A stretch of DNA of 64,000 nucleotides from Bin80 sp965116685 (GTDB lineage: Bacteria > Bacteroidota > Rhodothermia > Rhodothermales > Bin80), in the NCBI GenBank assembly GCA_965116685.1, contig OZ220707.1, forward strand, positions 682,001-746,000, written 5' to 3'. Shown piece after piece: positions 36,413-45,714 of the stretch; positions within the stretch are counted from its first letter, which is position 1, and each line of letters starts with the position of its first letter. The notes under the pieces were generated by a model. That model was not told where the DNA came from. It worked only from the letters and a program-made list of their open reading frames with translations, and searched no databases. Position numbers and translations under genes: made by a program.

Positions 36413-36949
36413 ATGCAAGATATAAATGTAAATAAAGTCGTCCTCATTGGGCGCATTGAAGAAGAACCTGTCCTTCGTCACACCCAAAGCAACACGGCAA
36501 TATGTTCGTTTCGTGTTGCAGTAACCGAGACCTATGTCAACCGGGATGGAAATCGCATGGAAAGCAAATCCACACATAGTGTCACCGTTTGGGGACAAAA
36601 AGGGGAGACGCTCAAAAATCAGGCCCATGCAAACTCTCGCATATTTGTGGAAGGAAGTATTCGGAACCGCTCGTATGAGGACCGCGATGGAAATCGGAAA
36701 TGGGTCACGGAAATAAACGCACAAAATGCATTCGTGCTGGATGCCGTGAGCGGACATCAAACGCATCAGGGAGCACAAGGTGGATATACGCAACCTCAAC
36801 CCGCTACCTACCAACCCCCCGCTCAACAGCCTGCACCTGCAACTCAACAACCTGCACCTCCCCCGCAACAGCCCCCAACCCAGCAGAGCCCCCCGGCGGT
36901 ACAGGACTCTTCTTCATCACACGTACCGGAGGATGACCTTCCCTTCTAG
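36413..36949 (+). CDS. ssb: Single-stranded DNA-binding protein
   Basis: 178 aa from the ATG at 36413 (MQDINVNKVVLIGRI); the frame opens at 36368 but that adds 15 residues not expected in the family. The OB fold covers about 1-110. A Pro/Gln-rich linker of about 55 residues (QPPAQQPAP-type repeats) leads to the acidic tip PEDDLPF, which recruits SSB partners such as RecO and PriA in well-studied bacteria. It protects ssDNA during replication and repair. Confidence 0.93.
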   Translation: MQDINVNKVVLIGRIEEEPVLRHTQSNTAICSFRVAVTETYVNRDGNRMESKSTHSVTVWGQKGETLKNQAHANSRIFVEGSIRNRSYEDRDGNRKWVTEINAQNAFVLDAVSGHQTHQGAQGGYTQPQPATYQPPAQQPAPATQQPAPPPQQPPTQQSPPAVQDSSSSHVPEDDLPF

Positions 36950-37005
36950 AAATCTAGAAGGTACGGAGGGATCATTCCCGATGTATCGCGTGAAAACTCC
37001 GTACC
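36944..37005. repeat. Palindrome and inverted repeat after ssb
   Basis: CTTCTAGA-AA-TCTAGAAG (about 36943-36960) spans the ssb stop codon as a perfect 8-bp palindrome. It is followed by a 9-bp inverted repeat, GGTACGGAG (36960-36968) and CTCCGTACC (36997-37005), with a 28-nt spacer. It may be a terminator or operator; there is no T tail. Confidence 0.35.
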
Positions 37006-37219
37006 ATCCATCAATACGTGGTCGATTCCCTATCCAATCGCTTCCTGCACTGTGACCGAAGTCTAAACCCGTTGTTGATTACTCTCGCCGGACTAGGCTG
37101 CTTTTGACAAACTTCGCGAATTGCCCCCGGTAACTTGTAATCCCCGCAGTTCTTTATCTTAGGCATTATTCTCAGTGAAAACCTATCTTCACAAGTAACT
37201 CAGAGCGAAAATAGAGATC

Positions 37220-38626
37220 ATGGCATCACTTCAGCAAGGCGGCGCGAATGGTCGCGAGCAATGGAGCGGACGGATGGGCTTTATTCTGGCCGCCGCCGGA
37301 AGTGCGATTGGATTAGGAAATATCTGGCGCTTCCCCTATTCTGTGGCAGAAGGCGGTGGAGGCTTATTTGTCCTGATCTACCTGTTTTTTGTTCTTGCAA
37401 TTGGCCTCCCGGTGCTACTGGCTGAACTCAGCCTGGGCCGCGAATCAAGACGCAACCCGGTCGGTGCATTTAAGGCGTTGATCCCTGGGAAATACTGGCC
37501 TTATGTGGGAGGTCTTGGAGTTTTGACGGGCGCAGGCATACTTGCCTTTTACTCCGTCATCGCCGGCTGGACGTTAGGATATCTTGGCAAGGCTGTATCC
37601 GGGACATTGACACAGGCACAGGATGGAGAAACCAGTGGAGCCATCTTCAACTCCTTCGTGGCAGATCCTTTCTGGCCTATCCTGTTGAGCGGGCTGTTCC
37701 TACTGTTGACCCTGTTCGTTGTGCGAGGAGGTGTTTCCAAGGGGATTGAACGGGCAACTACACTATTGATGCCAGCCCTTTTTGTGCTGCTGATTGCAAT
37801 GGCAATTCGAGCAGTCAGCCTCCAGGGAGGCATGGACGGACTGGTCTATCTCTTCACTCCCGACTGGTCTAAACTGAGCTTGAATGTGGTCATGGGGGCA
37901 CTTGGACAGGCGCTGTTCAGCTTAAGCCTGGGGATGGGGGCAATGATCACCTATGGATCCTATGTCTCTAAACGGGAGAATCTCTGGAAGTCAGGCATCT
38001 TTATTGCAGCGGCCGACACCGGAATTGCCCTGTTGGCTGGACTCATTATTTTCCCAACCCTCTTCTTTGCAAACGCAGACCCTCTTGCCGGTCCGGGCCT
38101 CGTATTCGTGGTTCTTCCGACCATCTTTAACCAGATGCCCCTAGGAACTGTCTTCGCTGTAGCATTTTTCTCGCTACTCGCAATTGCTGCACTGACCTCG
38201 ACCGTTAGCCTTCTTGAGGTCGTTGTTGCATATTTTGTAGACGAAAAGGGCTGGAAACGGAATCGGGCGGCAGCAGTGGTTTCTGGATTTTGCTTCGTTC
38301 TGGCCGTGCCTTCCGCACTTGCGTTCGGAGCAGCACCGGCACTGAGTGGAGGCGAAGGTTCTATCCTGCCATTCAACCTTGATTTTCTAACCCTGAACAA
38401 TAATATTTGGGGGAATTATTCGCTGAGTATCGGAGCGTTTCTGATTTGTATCGGAGTCGCATGGGCATGGGGCGTTCCCAAATTTCTGGCTTCCCTCGAA
38501 GATGGCGGTGATCGTAAATTCCCTATGCCCGGGCGTGAGGTTGTCGGCTTCTTGGTTAAGGTCGTTTGCCCGCTGGCTGTACTCATTGTCCTTATCTTTA
38601 TTGTAGTAACTGGGCAGTATTTTTAA
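37220..38626 (+). CDS. Sodium-dependent transporter, neurotransmitter:sodium symporter (SNF) family
   Basis: 468 aa with about 11-12 hydrophobic segments. TM1 carries GFILAAAGSAIGLGNIWRFPYSVAEGGGG, the signature of LeuT-fold NSS transporters, including the unwound helix that binds Na and substrate. LSLGMGAMITYGSYV in the middle corresponds to TM6, another binding helix. Bacterial members import amino acids such as tryptophan, tyrosine or leucine with Na. Substrate is not assignable. It stands alone, 56 nt before the next gene. Confidence 0.92.
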   Translation: MASLQQGGANGREQWSGRMGFILAAAGSAIGLGNIWRFPYSVAEGGGGLFVLIYLFFVLAIGLPVLLAELSLGRESRRNPVGAFKALIPGKYWPYVGGLGVLTGAGILAFYSVIAGWTLGYLGKAVSGTLTQAQDGETSGAIFNSFVADPFWPILLSGLFLLLTLFVVRGGVSKGIERATTLLMPALFVLLIAMAIRAVSLQGGMDGLVYLFTPDWSKLSLNVVMGALGQALFSLSLGMGAMITYGSYVSKRENLWKSGIFIAAADTGIALLAGLIIFPTLFFANADPLAGPGLVFVVLPTIFNQMPLGTVFAVAFFSLLAIAALTSTVSLLEVVVAYFVDEKGWKRNRAAAVVSGFCFVLAVPSALAFGAAPALSGGEGSILPFNLDFLTLNNNIWGNYSLSIGAFLICIGVAWAWGVPKFLASLEDGGDRKFPMPGREVVGFLVKVVCPLAVLIVLIFIVVTGQYF

Positions 38627-38681
38627 TTGCGTGAGCATCTACCTAGTTCTCTGATTCGTATACACCAAATCTTTTTGCAGT

Positions 38682-40052
38682 TTGGACCCTCCTGAAGGCC
38701 CCATTCTGGCCATACTCAGTCTGCTATCCCAGACTTTTGGTGTGCCGGTATCACCGACTGAAATTATTGTCTTTCTGCTGCTGCTTCTTGCCAGTGCAGT
38801 CGTATCAGGTTCAGAAGTGGCGCTTTTCTCGTTGAGCTCCACGGATCGAGAAACGCTCGCTGCGCGAGGAGATCGCCGTAGTCAACAGGTGCTGACACTC
38901 CTGGAAAAGCCGCGTCAGTTACTGGTTACGATCCTTTTGCTTAATACGCTAATCAACGTTTCCGCCGCTATCCTTGCAGCTATGGTGACAAAAAGGATCG
39001 CAGAACCGCTTGACCTCAGCATTGGAGTTGTTTTTGCCATCGAGGTAGTTGCACTCACACTCACGCTGCTGATCGTATCCGAGATCACCCCCAAACTGAT
39101 TGCATCCAGGTTTTCAATCACATACAGTCGCAGTGTTGCAGGAATGCTTGCGGTCATCTCTCGCCCCCTGTATCCAGTAACATTCCTGCTAACACGTATG
39201 TCGTCCAGCGTACAGGGAGTTTATCATAGCTGGGGAGATCACGAAGACATTGATATGCTTTCTTCGGATGACTTGCGGGTGATGGCCGAGATCGGCAAAG
39301 ATCATGGATCCCTAGAAGAAGATGAGCATGGCTGGATCCAGTCACTGCTTGATCTTGGTGAAACCACCGTCCAGACCATCATGGTCAATCGCCTGGATAT
39401 TTCGGCCATCCCCGTCACAGCATCCCTATCCGAGGCATTAGGCTTGATTCGAACCTGTGGTCACTCCAGACTTCCACTCTATAAGGACCATCTGGATAAC
39501 ATCCAAGGCATTGTCTATGCGAAAGATTTGCTGCCCTTTATCAACCAACCTGACTCCAAAGTAGACTGGAATCAGATCATCCGACCTCCGATTTTTGTAC
39601 CACTTGGTCGAAAATCGGATGATCTATTGCAAGACTTTCAACACCGTAAAACCCATCTGGCAATCGTAGTAGATGAATATGGAGGTACGGCAGGACTGGT
39701 AACACTGGATGATATATTGGAAGAGGTTGTTGGGGAAATCGGAGATGAACATGACGAGGCGCGAGATACGCTCATCATTCCACTGGGCGAACTGGAATAT
39801 CACGTGGATGCGCGGATCACCCTGACAGATCTCAATGACGCACTAGATATTTCCCTGCCAACGGACACCTATGCATTCGAAACCCTGGGTGGCCTCATAT
39901 TTCATCTGGCCGGAGATATTCCCGAGCCAGGGTTTACAACCACACATGAACAATTGGATCTTTCGGTGGAGGAGGTGGAAAACAACCGGATCCGCCTAGT
40001 ACATGTCCGTGTCTGCAACGATACCAAAGAATCGAACGGAATAATTTCATAG
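38682..40052 (+). CDS. gldE: GldE-like / hemolysin-family CBS-domain membrane protein
   Basis: 456 aa with a TTG start; no closer ATG fits. A DUF21 membrane domain at about 25-200 (VFLLLLLASAVVSGSEVALFSLSSTDRETL) is followed by two CBS domains (about 215-330, TIMVNRLDISAIP and YAKDLLPFI) and a CorC_HlyC domain (EYGGTAGLVTLDDILEEVVGEIGDE). This layout is shared by CorC/TerC-like Mg/Co efflux proteins and by GldE of Bacteroidota. The N-terminus MDPPEGPILAILSLL resembles GldE, hence the symbol, but gliding genes are not in the window and the function here is open. Confidence 0.7.
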   Translation: MDPPEGPILAILSLLSQTFGVPVSPTEIIVFLLLLLASAVVSGSEVALFSLSSTDRETLAARGDRRSQQVLTLLEKPRQLLVTILLLNTLINVSAAILAAMVTKRIAEPLDLSIGVVFAIEVVALTLTLLIVSEITPKLIASRFSITYSRSVAGMLAVISRPLYPVTFLLTRMSSSVQGVYHSWGDHEDIDMLSSDDLRVMAEIGKDHGSLEEDEHGWIQSLLDLGETTVQTIMVNRLDISAIPVTASLSEALGLIRTCGHSRLPLYKDHLDNIQGIVYAKDLLPFINQPDSKVDWNQIIRPPIFVPLGRKSDDLLQDFQHRKTHLAIVVDEYGGTAGLVTLDDILEEVVGEIGDEHDEARDTLIIPLGELEYHVDARITLTDLNDALDISLPTDTYAFETLGGLIFHLAGDIPEPGFTTTHEQLDLSVEEVENNRIRLVHVRVCNDTKESNGIIS

Positions 40053-40122
40053 CAATATGAAACCCTAATGGGTTCACGGGATTCAATGGCTTATCCATCA
40101 CTGCTACGCCGCTGAGCCTCGC

Positions 40123-41619
40123 ATGGACAGCATAAGAGACCATTGCGGAATTTTTGGCATTTTTAACTCGCCGGAAGCCGCGCGGCTTACCTATTTTGGT
40201 TTGCACGCTCTCCAGCACAGAGGGCAGGAATCGTGCGGGATTGTCAGTTCCTCCTTTGACCCGGTACGACAGCGACGGATCATGTCTGCTATACGTGACT
40301 TTGGTCTGGTCTTGGATGTATTTGATGATCCCGGCCTGTTTCAAAGCCCCCTGAGTGGTAAGTCGGCAATTGGCCACACACGTTACTCTACGAGTGGTTC
40401 TTCGGTAAATCGCGCCAATATTCAGCCTTTCCACGTTCAGTATCGCGACGGAAACCTCGCAGTCGCCCACAATGGAAACCTCTCCAACGCAGCCGAACTT
40501 CGGCGTTCATTCAGTGAGCAGGGAACGCTATTTCAGTCAACCTCTGATACAGAACTCATTCTGCATTTGATTTCTCAAAGCCGCGAAAAAAATCAGGTTG
40601 ATCAAATTCTGGATGCACTTGCAGAAGTAGAAGGTGGCTACGCGCTGACACTGCTTACGGACAACTGCCTGGTTGCGATTCGGGATCCCAACGGATTCAG
40701 GCCACTTGCGCTGGGGCAATTACCCAAAACGGAAGCGAATGGGGAAATCTCCTACTGTGTTGCGAGTGAGACTTGTGCCTTTGATATGATTGGGGCCGAA
40801 TATATTCGTGATGTTGAGCCAGGTGAGGTCATCATCATTGATCAGGATGCCTGCGAGACGGGGAAGCTTCGTAGCGAACAGCTAGATGGCCACCATGGTG
40901 TGAGCCAGTGTATTTTTGAATACATCTATTTTTCCCGGCCAGACTCCCGGATTTATGGTGAGATGGTTGATAAAGTGCGTCGCAAATTTGGCAAGCAACT
41001 CGCCCATGATGCTCCTGTACCCCGTGTACCGACAGAAGAGAAAGCTCCCCTTGTAATTTCGGTACCAGACTCTTCCAACACTGCGACACTTGGTTATGTA
41101 AGTGAATGTCAGAAGCTTGGATACCGTTGCAAGTACGATATAGGCTTGATCCGTAACCACTATGTCGGTCGAACCTTCATTGCACCAGGTCAGGACAGCC
41201 GCGAGTTACGGGTGCGGTGCAAGTTTAATACGGTTGATGGGGTATTGAAAGATCGAATTGTCGTCGTTCTGGACGATTCGATTGTTCGGGGTACAACTGC
41301 AAAGCTCCTTGTGAGGATGATCCGGGAAGCTGGTGCGAAAGAAGTTCATTTTCGTGTCGCTTCACCAACCGTTATGAATCCCTGTTTCTACGGAATGGAT
41401 TTTCCCAGCAAGCAGGAATTGCTTTCAAGCAAATTTGATGATGTGGCTGCCATAGGAGAATGGCTTGGCGTTGACTCCCTTGCCTATTTAAGCATCGAGA
41501 GCCTCAAAAAAGCGGTTGGGGATGCCCATAGCAGCCCGCACGGCTACTGTGATGCCTGTTTTACAGGCTGCTACCCCGTACCCGTGGGGGACTGTGTCAC
41601 CAAAGAGGCCTACGACTAA
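40123..41619 (+). CDS. purF: Amidophosphoribosyltransferase
   Basis: 498 aa. It catalyses the first committed step of purine synthesis (PRPP plus glutamine to phosphoribosylamine). A 7-residue propeptide precedes the nucleophile Cys8 in RDHCGIFG, and the glutaminase N-terminus continues with LHALQHRGQESCGI and HNGNLSNAAEL. The phosphoribosyltransferase domain has VVLDDSIVRGTTAKLLV and YGMDFPSKQELL. Cys residues near the C-terminus resemble Fe-S-type PurF of the Bacillus class. The TAA stop lies inside the left copy of the 100-bp repeat created by the insertion sequence, so the gene is intact. Confidence 0.96.
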   Translation: MDSIRDHCGIFGIFNSPEAARLTYFGLHALQHRGQESCGIVSSSFDPVRQRRIMSAIRDFGLVLDVFDDPGLFQSPLSGKSAIGHTRYSTSGSSVNRANIQPFHVQYRDGNLAVAHNGNLSNAAELRRSFSEQGTLFQSTSDTELILHLISQSREKNQVDQILDALAEVEGGYALTLLTDNCLVAIRDPNGFRPLALGQLPKTEANGEISYCVASETCAFDMIGAEYIRDVEPGEVIIIDQDACETGKLRSEQLDGHHGVSQCIFEYIYFSRPDSRIYGEMVDKVRRKFGKQLAHDAPVPRVPTEEKAPLVISVPDSSNTATLGYVSECQKLGYRCKYDIGLIRNHYVGRTFIAPGQDSRELRVRCKFNTVDGVLKDRIVVVLDDSIVRGTTAKLLVRMIREAGAKEVHFRVASPTVMNPCFYGMDFPSKQELLSSKFDDVAAIGEWLGVDSLAYLSIESLKKAVGDAHSSPHGYCDACFTGCYPVPVGDCVTKEAYD

Positions 41620-41707
41620 GGTCTCTGGTCTGGCACTTCACAGGTGGGTGGACGATTCGTGTCCGCCAGATAAATGATCTTCCAGCCCTCATCCGTCTGG
41701 TAAAGTT
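41608..41707. repeat. Left copy of the 100-bp target-site duplication
   Basis: The 100 bp from GCCTACGACTAAGG to CTGGTAAAGTT are identical to 45615-45714 (base 41607 also matches 45614). It holds the last codons and stop of purF and, on the minus strand, a duplicated 92-nt 3' end of the NTF2-like gene (41616-41707), which is a dead fragment here. It directly abuts the left end of the IS1634-like element. Confidence 0.93.
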
Positions 41708-41831
41708 CTTGACTTCGACGGTTACCTCCGTCACAGGGGTTCTGGAGTGGGATTTCCGGGAAAACTGAACACTACCAATCCCCCTTTTCAGGGCGGAATG
41801 ATGAAGATCGAGACCGAATGGGACGCTTGAT

Positions 41832-43274
41832 TTAGGAGGTCGTCCCCTCTTTGAACAGTACGGTCTGGCGCTGTATCGTCAGACCGACTGTCTGGTATAG
41901 GCGCCCGCTCGTTTCGGTAACCTTCGATGGAAGAAGGTATTCTGCCCGATTGCCTCGATCACAAATCATGGAGGTTTCCACCGCACCAAGTTCTGCTAAA
42001 ATCTGCCCTTCACTCAGGCGATGTTTTGAACCAAACCTCGCATTATATCGGTGTCGGAAGATCCGTAACAGGGCAAATGCAACAAAACAGATTGCAATAT
42101 GGGCACGCACCCGACGCTCGACCCAGTGAAAGATGGGCCGGATCGCCATGGTGTGTTTCATCACACGAAAACCTTCTTCAATTCGCCATAACTCTCCATA
42201 ATGTTGATAGACTTGTTCTGGAGTCAGATCCTCCAGACTCGTCCAGACCCCATGCAGCCCATCAAACTTCTCATCCCGAACAATCGCTGCTTGATCTAAG
42301 CTCACTCCATCCTGCTTCACCTTCAGAAATCGACCACTTCTGCCGGTGCCCTTGACCCCCTGTTTCAAACGATTCTTCACCTTCTCAATTGCCTTCTCCC
42401 GTGAATGTACATCCCGAGCTGCCTTCTTTGGACAATAGCGCAAAATCAAGCGTCGACCACCAAGTTTGTGTTCGGTAACCTTACGACCCGTCGTTAAAAC
42501 CTTCCAAGACTGTGCCCCGAGAATCGTCTTGGTGTGGAGTTGATTTAATGACCGTAAACGTGCAGCCACGATATAGTCACAGCCCAGACTTTGCAACAAC
42601 GCTAAATTCTCCTTGCTCAACATCCCTGAATCGGCAACGACAATCATCCGATCCAAATCAAAACATTCTTTGAGGCGCGTCATCGCCGGTTCAAGCGTCT
42701 TTACATCGGTGGTATTGCCGGGAAAGAGTTCGTACGTGACCGGAAGCCCTTCTTGGGTTTGGATCAATGCCAAGACCAACTGAACCTTTTTGGGCTTCCC
42801 ATCCTTGCTAAACCCTTTCTTGCGTAGCTCATCCGGCAACTCACTGGCAAAGCTCAATGTCGTCACATCAAAAAACAGCACCTTCAGTTTCCCGCCAAGC
42901 ATGCCGAGCGTCTCGTTGGAGACCAGCTGCTTCATCTGTTCAATTCGGTCGTCCGTGACGGCATCCATCATCCGATAGAACTTCTCCACCGGAACGTCCA
43001 CCCCCGCATCCTTGGACATCTGCCGTGCATGGGCCAGTTTACTATCCCCAGGTGCAGCCAGACGAAGTAAAACCGCTTGCTTGAACAGACGACGAGACAT
43101 CTTCTGACGGCGATCAAAGACCTCTGTAAACCGCATCTGGTGATACAGGGCCCCCATGACCTCGTGAAAGCCCAGACAGATGCGCCGTATTTCCTCCAGC
43201 TTCCGTGCATCTTTGATCACCAGTGCCTTCGACTCCCGTTTTTTTCTGCGGGCAGCCACCACCTCGTCTACATA
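41832..43274 (-). pseudogene. IS1634-type transposase, C-terminal part
   Basis: The frame from the insertion point to the stop at 41832 encodes YVDEVVAARRKKRESKALVIKD and then the catalytic core. Putative DDE carboxylates are in KVLFFDVTTLSFAS, DRMIVVADSGMLSKEN and YGELWRIEEGFRVMKH, the last being the conserved Y-(x)-R-(x)-E-(x)-K-like signature of this superfamily. About 476 residues remain open from a GTG at 43262. The N-terminus lies beyond the nested element at 45244-45465, so the transposase as a whole is broken and should not move the element by itself. Confidence 0.88.
43269..43274. repeat. 6-bp target duplication (TACATA), left copy
   Basis: TACATA at 43269-43274 equals 45244-45249 on the other side of the nested element. 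Removing the element and one copy restores a continuous codon series, tct-tat-gta-gac-gag on the minus strand (S-Y-V-D-E). Confidence 0.9.
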
Positions 43275-45243
43275 GTGCTTGGCAGAAAATAGCTGTTTTT
43301 TGAATTTCGACTCAGTAGAAATTGGGAGGTTTCCTCAATTTTCCCCTCGACATGACGAACTTTGGAGGCCCCGTGTCCATTCGGTCCCTTTCGCGTCCGT
43401 TTTTGGCTTTGTTCTTGTCGTGTTGCAATGCTATATCCGTAGATTTCGTGCAGTCTGAACGTACCTCTGCCATCCGCGTCGAACGCGCGGTCATATCTTG
43501 ACTCGACTTCAGAGATCTCCTACGCTGCACGCCGTCGGCGTTTGGCACGTTTCAGTTCTTGGCTGAGAACCAGACGTCCCAACCGGTGGAGATTGGCCGC
43601 CAGGACGGCGGTAGCTACAACCCGCTCAAAGCTCTCTGGGCTCACTTCACGTACCACATCCCATCCTCGTTGGCCTAAATTATTCAGTGCAGATTCCACT
43701 GCCGAATGTCCTTTGCGTCCTTGTTTGAACGAGTCCGTTGCCTGACGTTCCTGCTCCTCTTTCGTACAGCGCCCCTTCTTCAGCGTTGCGTTGACCTCTA
43801 ACAACTGATCCAATTCGTCAAACGTTTCTGGACTGTAAAACCCCCGATCCAACGAACAACTCCGAGCGTCTGGGTAGATCGCCTGCGTCGATTTAATCAA
43901 GGATACGGCCACATCCTTGTCCGTCCCGGTCCATATAATTTCGTATCCCAAGACAAATTGATGCTCATCCTCGATCATCGCAACCGGAACCCCTAACTCG
44001 CATACGACGCCGACTTTGCCTTTCTTGATCCAACACGTATGCGGTTTGAAAATAGACATCACCTTCTCCTCGGAAGGAATCGTTTCTCCCCGCAGAATGC
44101 GACGATCAATTTGGTCTGCAAATTTCGCCGCATAGGCGACCAATTCCACGATCCGAACCTTTGCACTCTGCAGCTGAGCCAGCTGTTTTGCATCCAAGCC
44201 AGAAGGTTGACCCACATGGTTCTGATCCATGGGCGACGTAAGAAATGCATCCAAATCGCGAAGCAGTTGTTCCGCTTTCTCCCGAATCTTGCAACAGTAC
44301 GCCAGGTATGCTTCTACCCCCTCGTGGTTGGATTTGTACTGCCGAGCCGTGCGGATGGATTGAAATAATTTGTACGTCTCTCGCTGAAGATAGGCATGTT
44401 GCCGCCAGCCCCTAAGCCCCGACTGCTTCGATACCCGTACACACTTGCGGATCATACACCGAATCGTATCCCACATCAGACGCACATCCGTGGGAAACTC
44501 AACATTCGTCTTGACGACTTTGGAGTCTCCTCGTGTTTTCAACAGTTCTCCCTCGGTGTGCCCTACGGCTTGGTGCCCCTGTTTCACCACCAGAGCATTT
44601 ATCTGCCCAAGAAGCTCCGGAGACAGGCCCGACACATTATCCTGGATGGTCTGACGGTTGTACTGCGTGTCGTCAGCATCGCTGTGTCCCATCATCTGGC
44701 GAAGGGACTTTAACCCATTGGCCAATACCGCCAGACGATCATAGTCACAGTGGATCGCTTGACGCAAGCCCGCCAATACCACGATCCTCCACAGGTCCAT
44801 CCCCGGACGTCCACGATCCTTGCGGACCCCAGGATTATAGCCGGAGTCCATCAGATCAAAAAGCTGTTTACGGGTCCGAGGATTCTTGAAGATCTGTTGG
44901 ACCCCATACAGATAGGCAATCACATCGTCCCGACTCTTGAGATCCAGCTCAATCTCCTCAATGGGAACGGTGCCAATCGTCATTTGAGCTTGAAAAACCT
45001 TACGCATGTGAAAAAGAGAAATGGTTGAAGATTCAACGCCCAAGTCCAAACAGGGTTAACCTTTTGCCCCCTAAAAGATGCGAAGAATTCTGCCTTAGGG
45101 GACCAGATCCCCTGTAATCTCCCCAAATCCCCCCAGAAATTACCTGAATCCTAAAAATTCGCAACCAAAACGATTCTCGAAAACTACTCCATAGACCTTG
45201 AATCAAAGATTATTGGCCATTTTTGGTATTTTCTGCCCAGCAC
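43275..45243 (-). mobile_element. Complete ISNCY/ISDol1-type insertion sequence
   Basis: 1969 bp. The 17-bp terminal inverted repeats GTGCTTGGCAGAAAATA (43275-43291) and, at the other end, GTGCTGGGCAGAAAATA (read inward from 45243) differ at one base. It has one intact transposase gene, a 245-bp non-coding tail, and a 6-bp target duplication. A second, truncated copy is at 5450-6157. Its inserted position splits the IS1634-type transposase, so this insertion came later. Confidence 0.93.
43520..45007 (-). CDS. ISNCY-family (ISDol1-like) transposase
   Basis: 495 aa from the ATG at 45007 (MRKVFQAQMTIG); a TTG 14 codons upstream is less likely, because family members start with MRKV-x-Q-x-Q. The motifs ELDLKSRDDV, GRPGMDLWRIVVLAGLR, LRQMMGHSDADDTQYNRQTIQDN and GDSKVVKTNVEFPTDVRLMWD match ISNCY transposases of the ISDol1 group. 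The catalytic region follows through LGYEIIWTGTDKDVAV, ARSCSLDRGFYSPETFDEL and GRKGHSAVESALNNLGQRGWD. The C-terminus is highly basic (RAKRRRRAA). The gene is uninterrupted, so the element may be active. Confidence 0.85.
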   Translation of the reverse strand: MRKVFQAQMTIGTVPIEEIELDLKSRDDVIAYLYGVQQIFKNPRTRKQLFDLMDSGYNPGVRKDRGRPGMDLWRIVVLAGLRQAIHCDYDRLAVLANGLKSLRQMMGHSDADDTQYNRQTIQDNVSGLSPELLGQINALVVKQGHQAVGHTEGELLKTRGDSKVVKTNVEFPTDVRLMWDTIRCMIRKCVRVSKQSGLRGWRQHAYLQRETYKLFQSIRTARQYKSNHEGVEAYLAYCCKIREKAEQLLRDLDAFLTSPMDQNHVGQPSGLDAKQLAQLQSAKVRIVELVAYAAKFADQIDRRILRGETIPSEEKVMSIFKPHTCWIKKGKVGVVCELGVPVAMIEDEHQFVLGYEIIWTGTDKDVAVSLIKSTQAIYPDARSCSLDRGFYSPETFDELDQLLEVNATLKKGRCTKEEQERQATDSFKQGRKGHSAVESALNNLGQRGWDVVREVSPESFERVVATAVLAANLHRLGRLVLSQELKRAKRRRRAA

Positions 45244-45249
45244 TACATA
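45244..45249. repeat. 6-bp target duplication (TACATA), right copy
   Basis: Second copy of the 6-bp repeat around the ISNCY-type element; see 43269-43274 for the partner. Confidence 0.9.
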
Positions 45250-45465
45250 AGACTCTGCAGGAAATAAGGAGGGTTGCAGGTCTTCTTGGATCCGAGCTAA
45301 TTCCAGATAGGCAATTTTAACCAGACCGTCCACTGCATCCGGGTGAACGCTTCCCATGTGTCGGACGATACGAACCCGCGGCTTTCTTTCCTTATTACGG
45401 TAGCTCTCAACAATCTGGACAGAGATGTTTTTCGTGGTTTTTCGTTTGAGTTCTCGGACCCACAT
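45244..45465 (-). pseudogene. IS1634-type transposase, N-terminal fragment
   Basis: From the ATG at 45465 the frame reads MWVRELKRKTTKNISVQIVESYRN and DGLVKIAYLELARIQEDLQPSLF, the usual N-terminal domain of IS1634 transposases. It runs to AESYV at the insertion point and then leaves the family sequence, stopping at 45184 in the nested element. Joined to 41832-43274 it would give a transposase of about 550 residues. Confidence 0.85.
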
Positions 45466-45614
45466 GACCCAGTTGGTTGGTGAATTACAAAGATACGAAA
45501 AATACAATTAAAAAGCAAGACTGAACACTACACAGGAAGGCCAAAAAAAAACCTCCCAGAAAGCACGGAAACAGTGGTTTTGTACCTGGAAAAATCGAAA
45601 CCGTCAAAGTCAGG

Positions 45615-45714
45615 GCCTACGACTAAGGTCTCTGGTCTGGCACTTCACAGGTGGGTGGACGATTCGTGTCCGCCAGATAAATGATCTTCCAGCCCTCATC
45701 CGTCTGGTAAAGTT
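45615..45714. repeat. Right copy of the 100-bp target-site duplication
   Basis: Identical to 41608-41707. Here it forms the genuine 3' end of the NTF2-like gene (stop at 45623-45625) and a duplicated tail of purF without its body. In the ancestral arrangement the two stop codons of the convergent genes overlapped. Confidence 0.93.

Larger units (their letters stand above)
41708..45614 (-). mobile_element. IS1634-type insertion sequence, interrupted
   Basis: 3907 bp including a nested 1969-bp element and its 6-bp duplication, so about 1932 bp originally. The imperfect inverted ends are CTTGACTTCGACGGTT (41708-41723) and, read inward from 45614, CCTGACTTTGACGGTT. It carries a split transposase on the minus strand and is flanked by 100-bp direct repeats. 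Members of the IS1634 family are known to create unusually long, variable target duplications, which agrees. Confidence 0.9.

Noticed and set aside
41616..41707. A second NTF2-like gene after purF
   Set aside because: Only the last 92 nt are present; it is the duplicated target site, not a gene.
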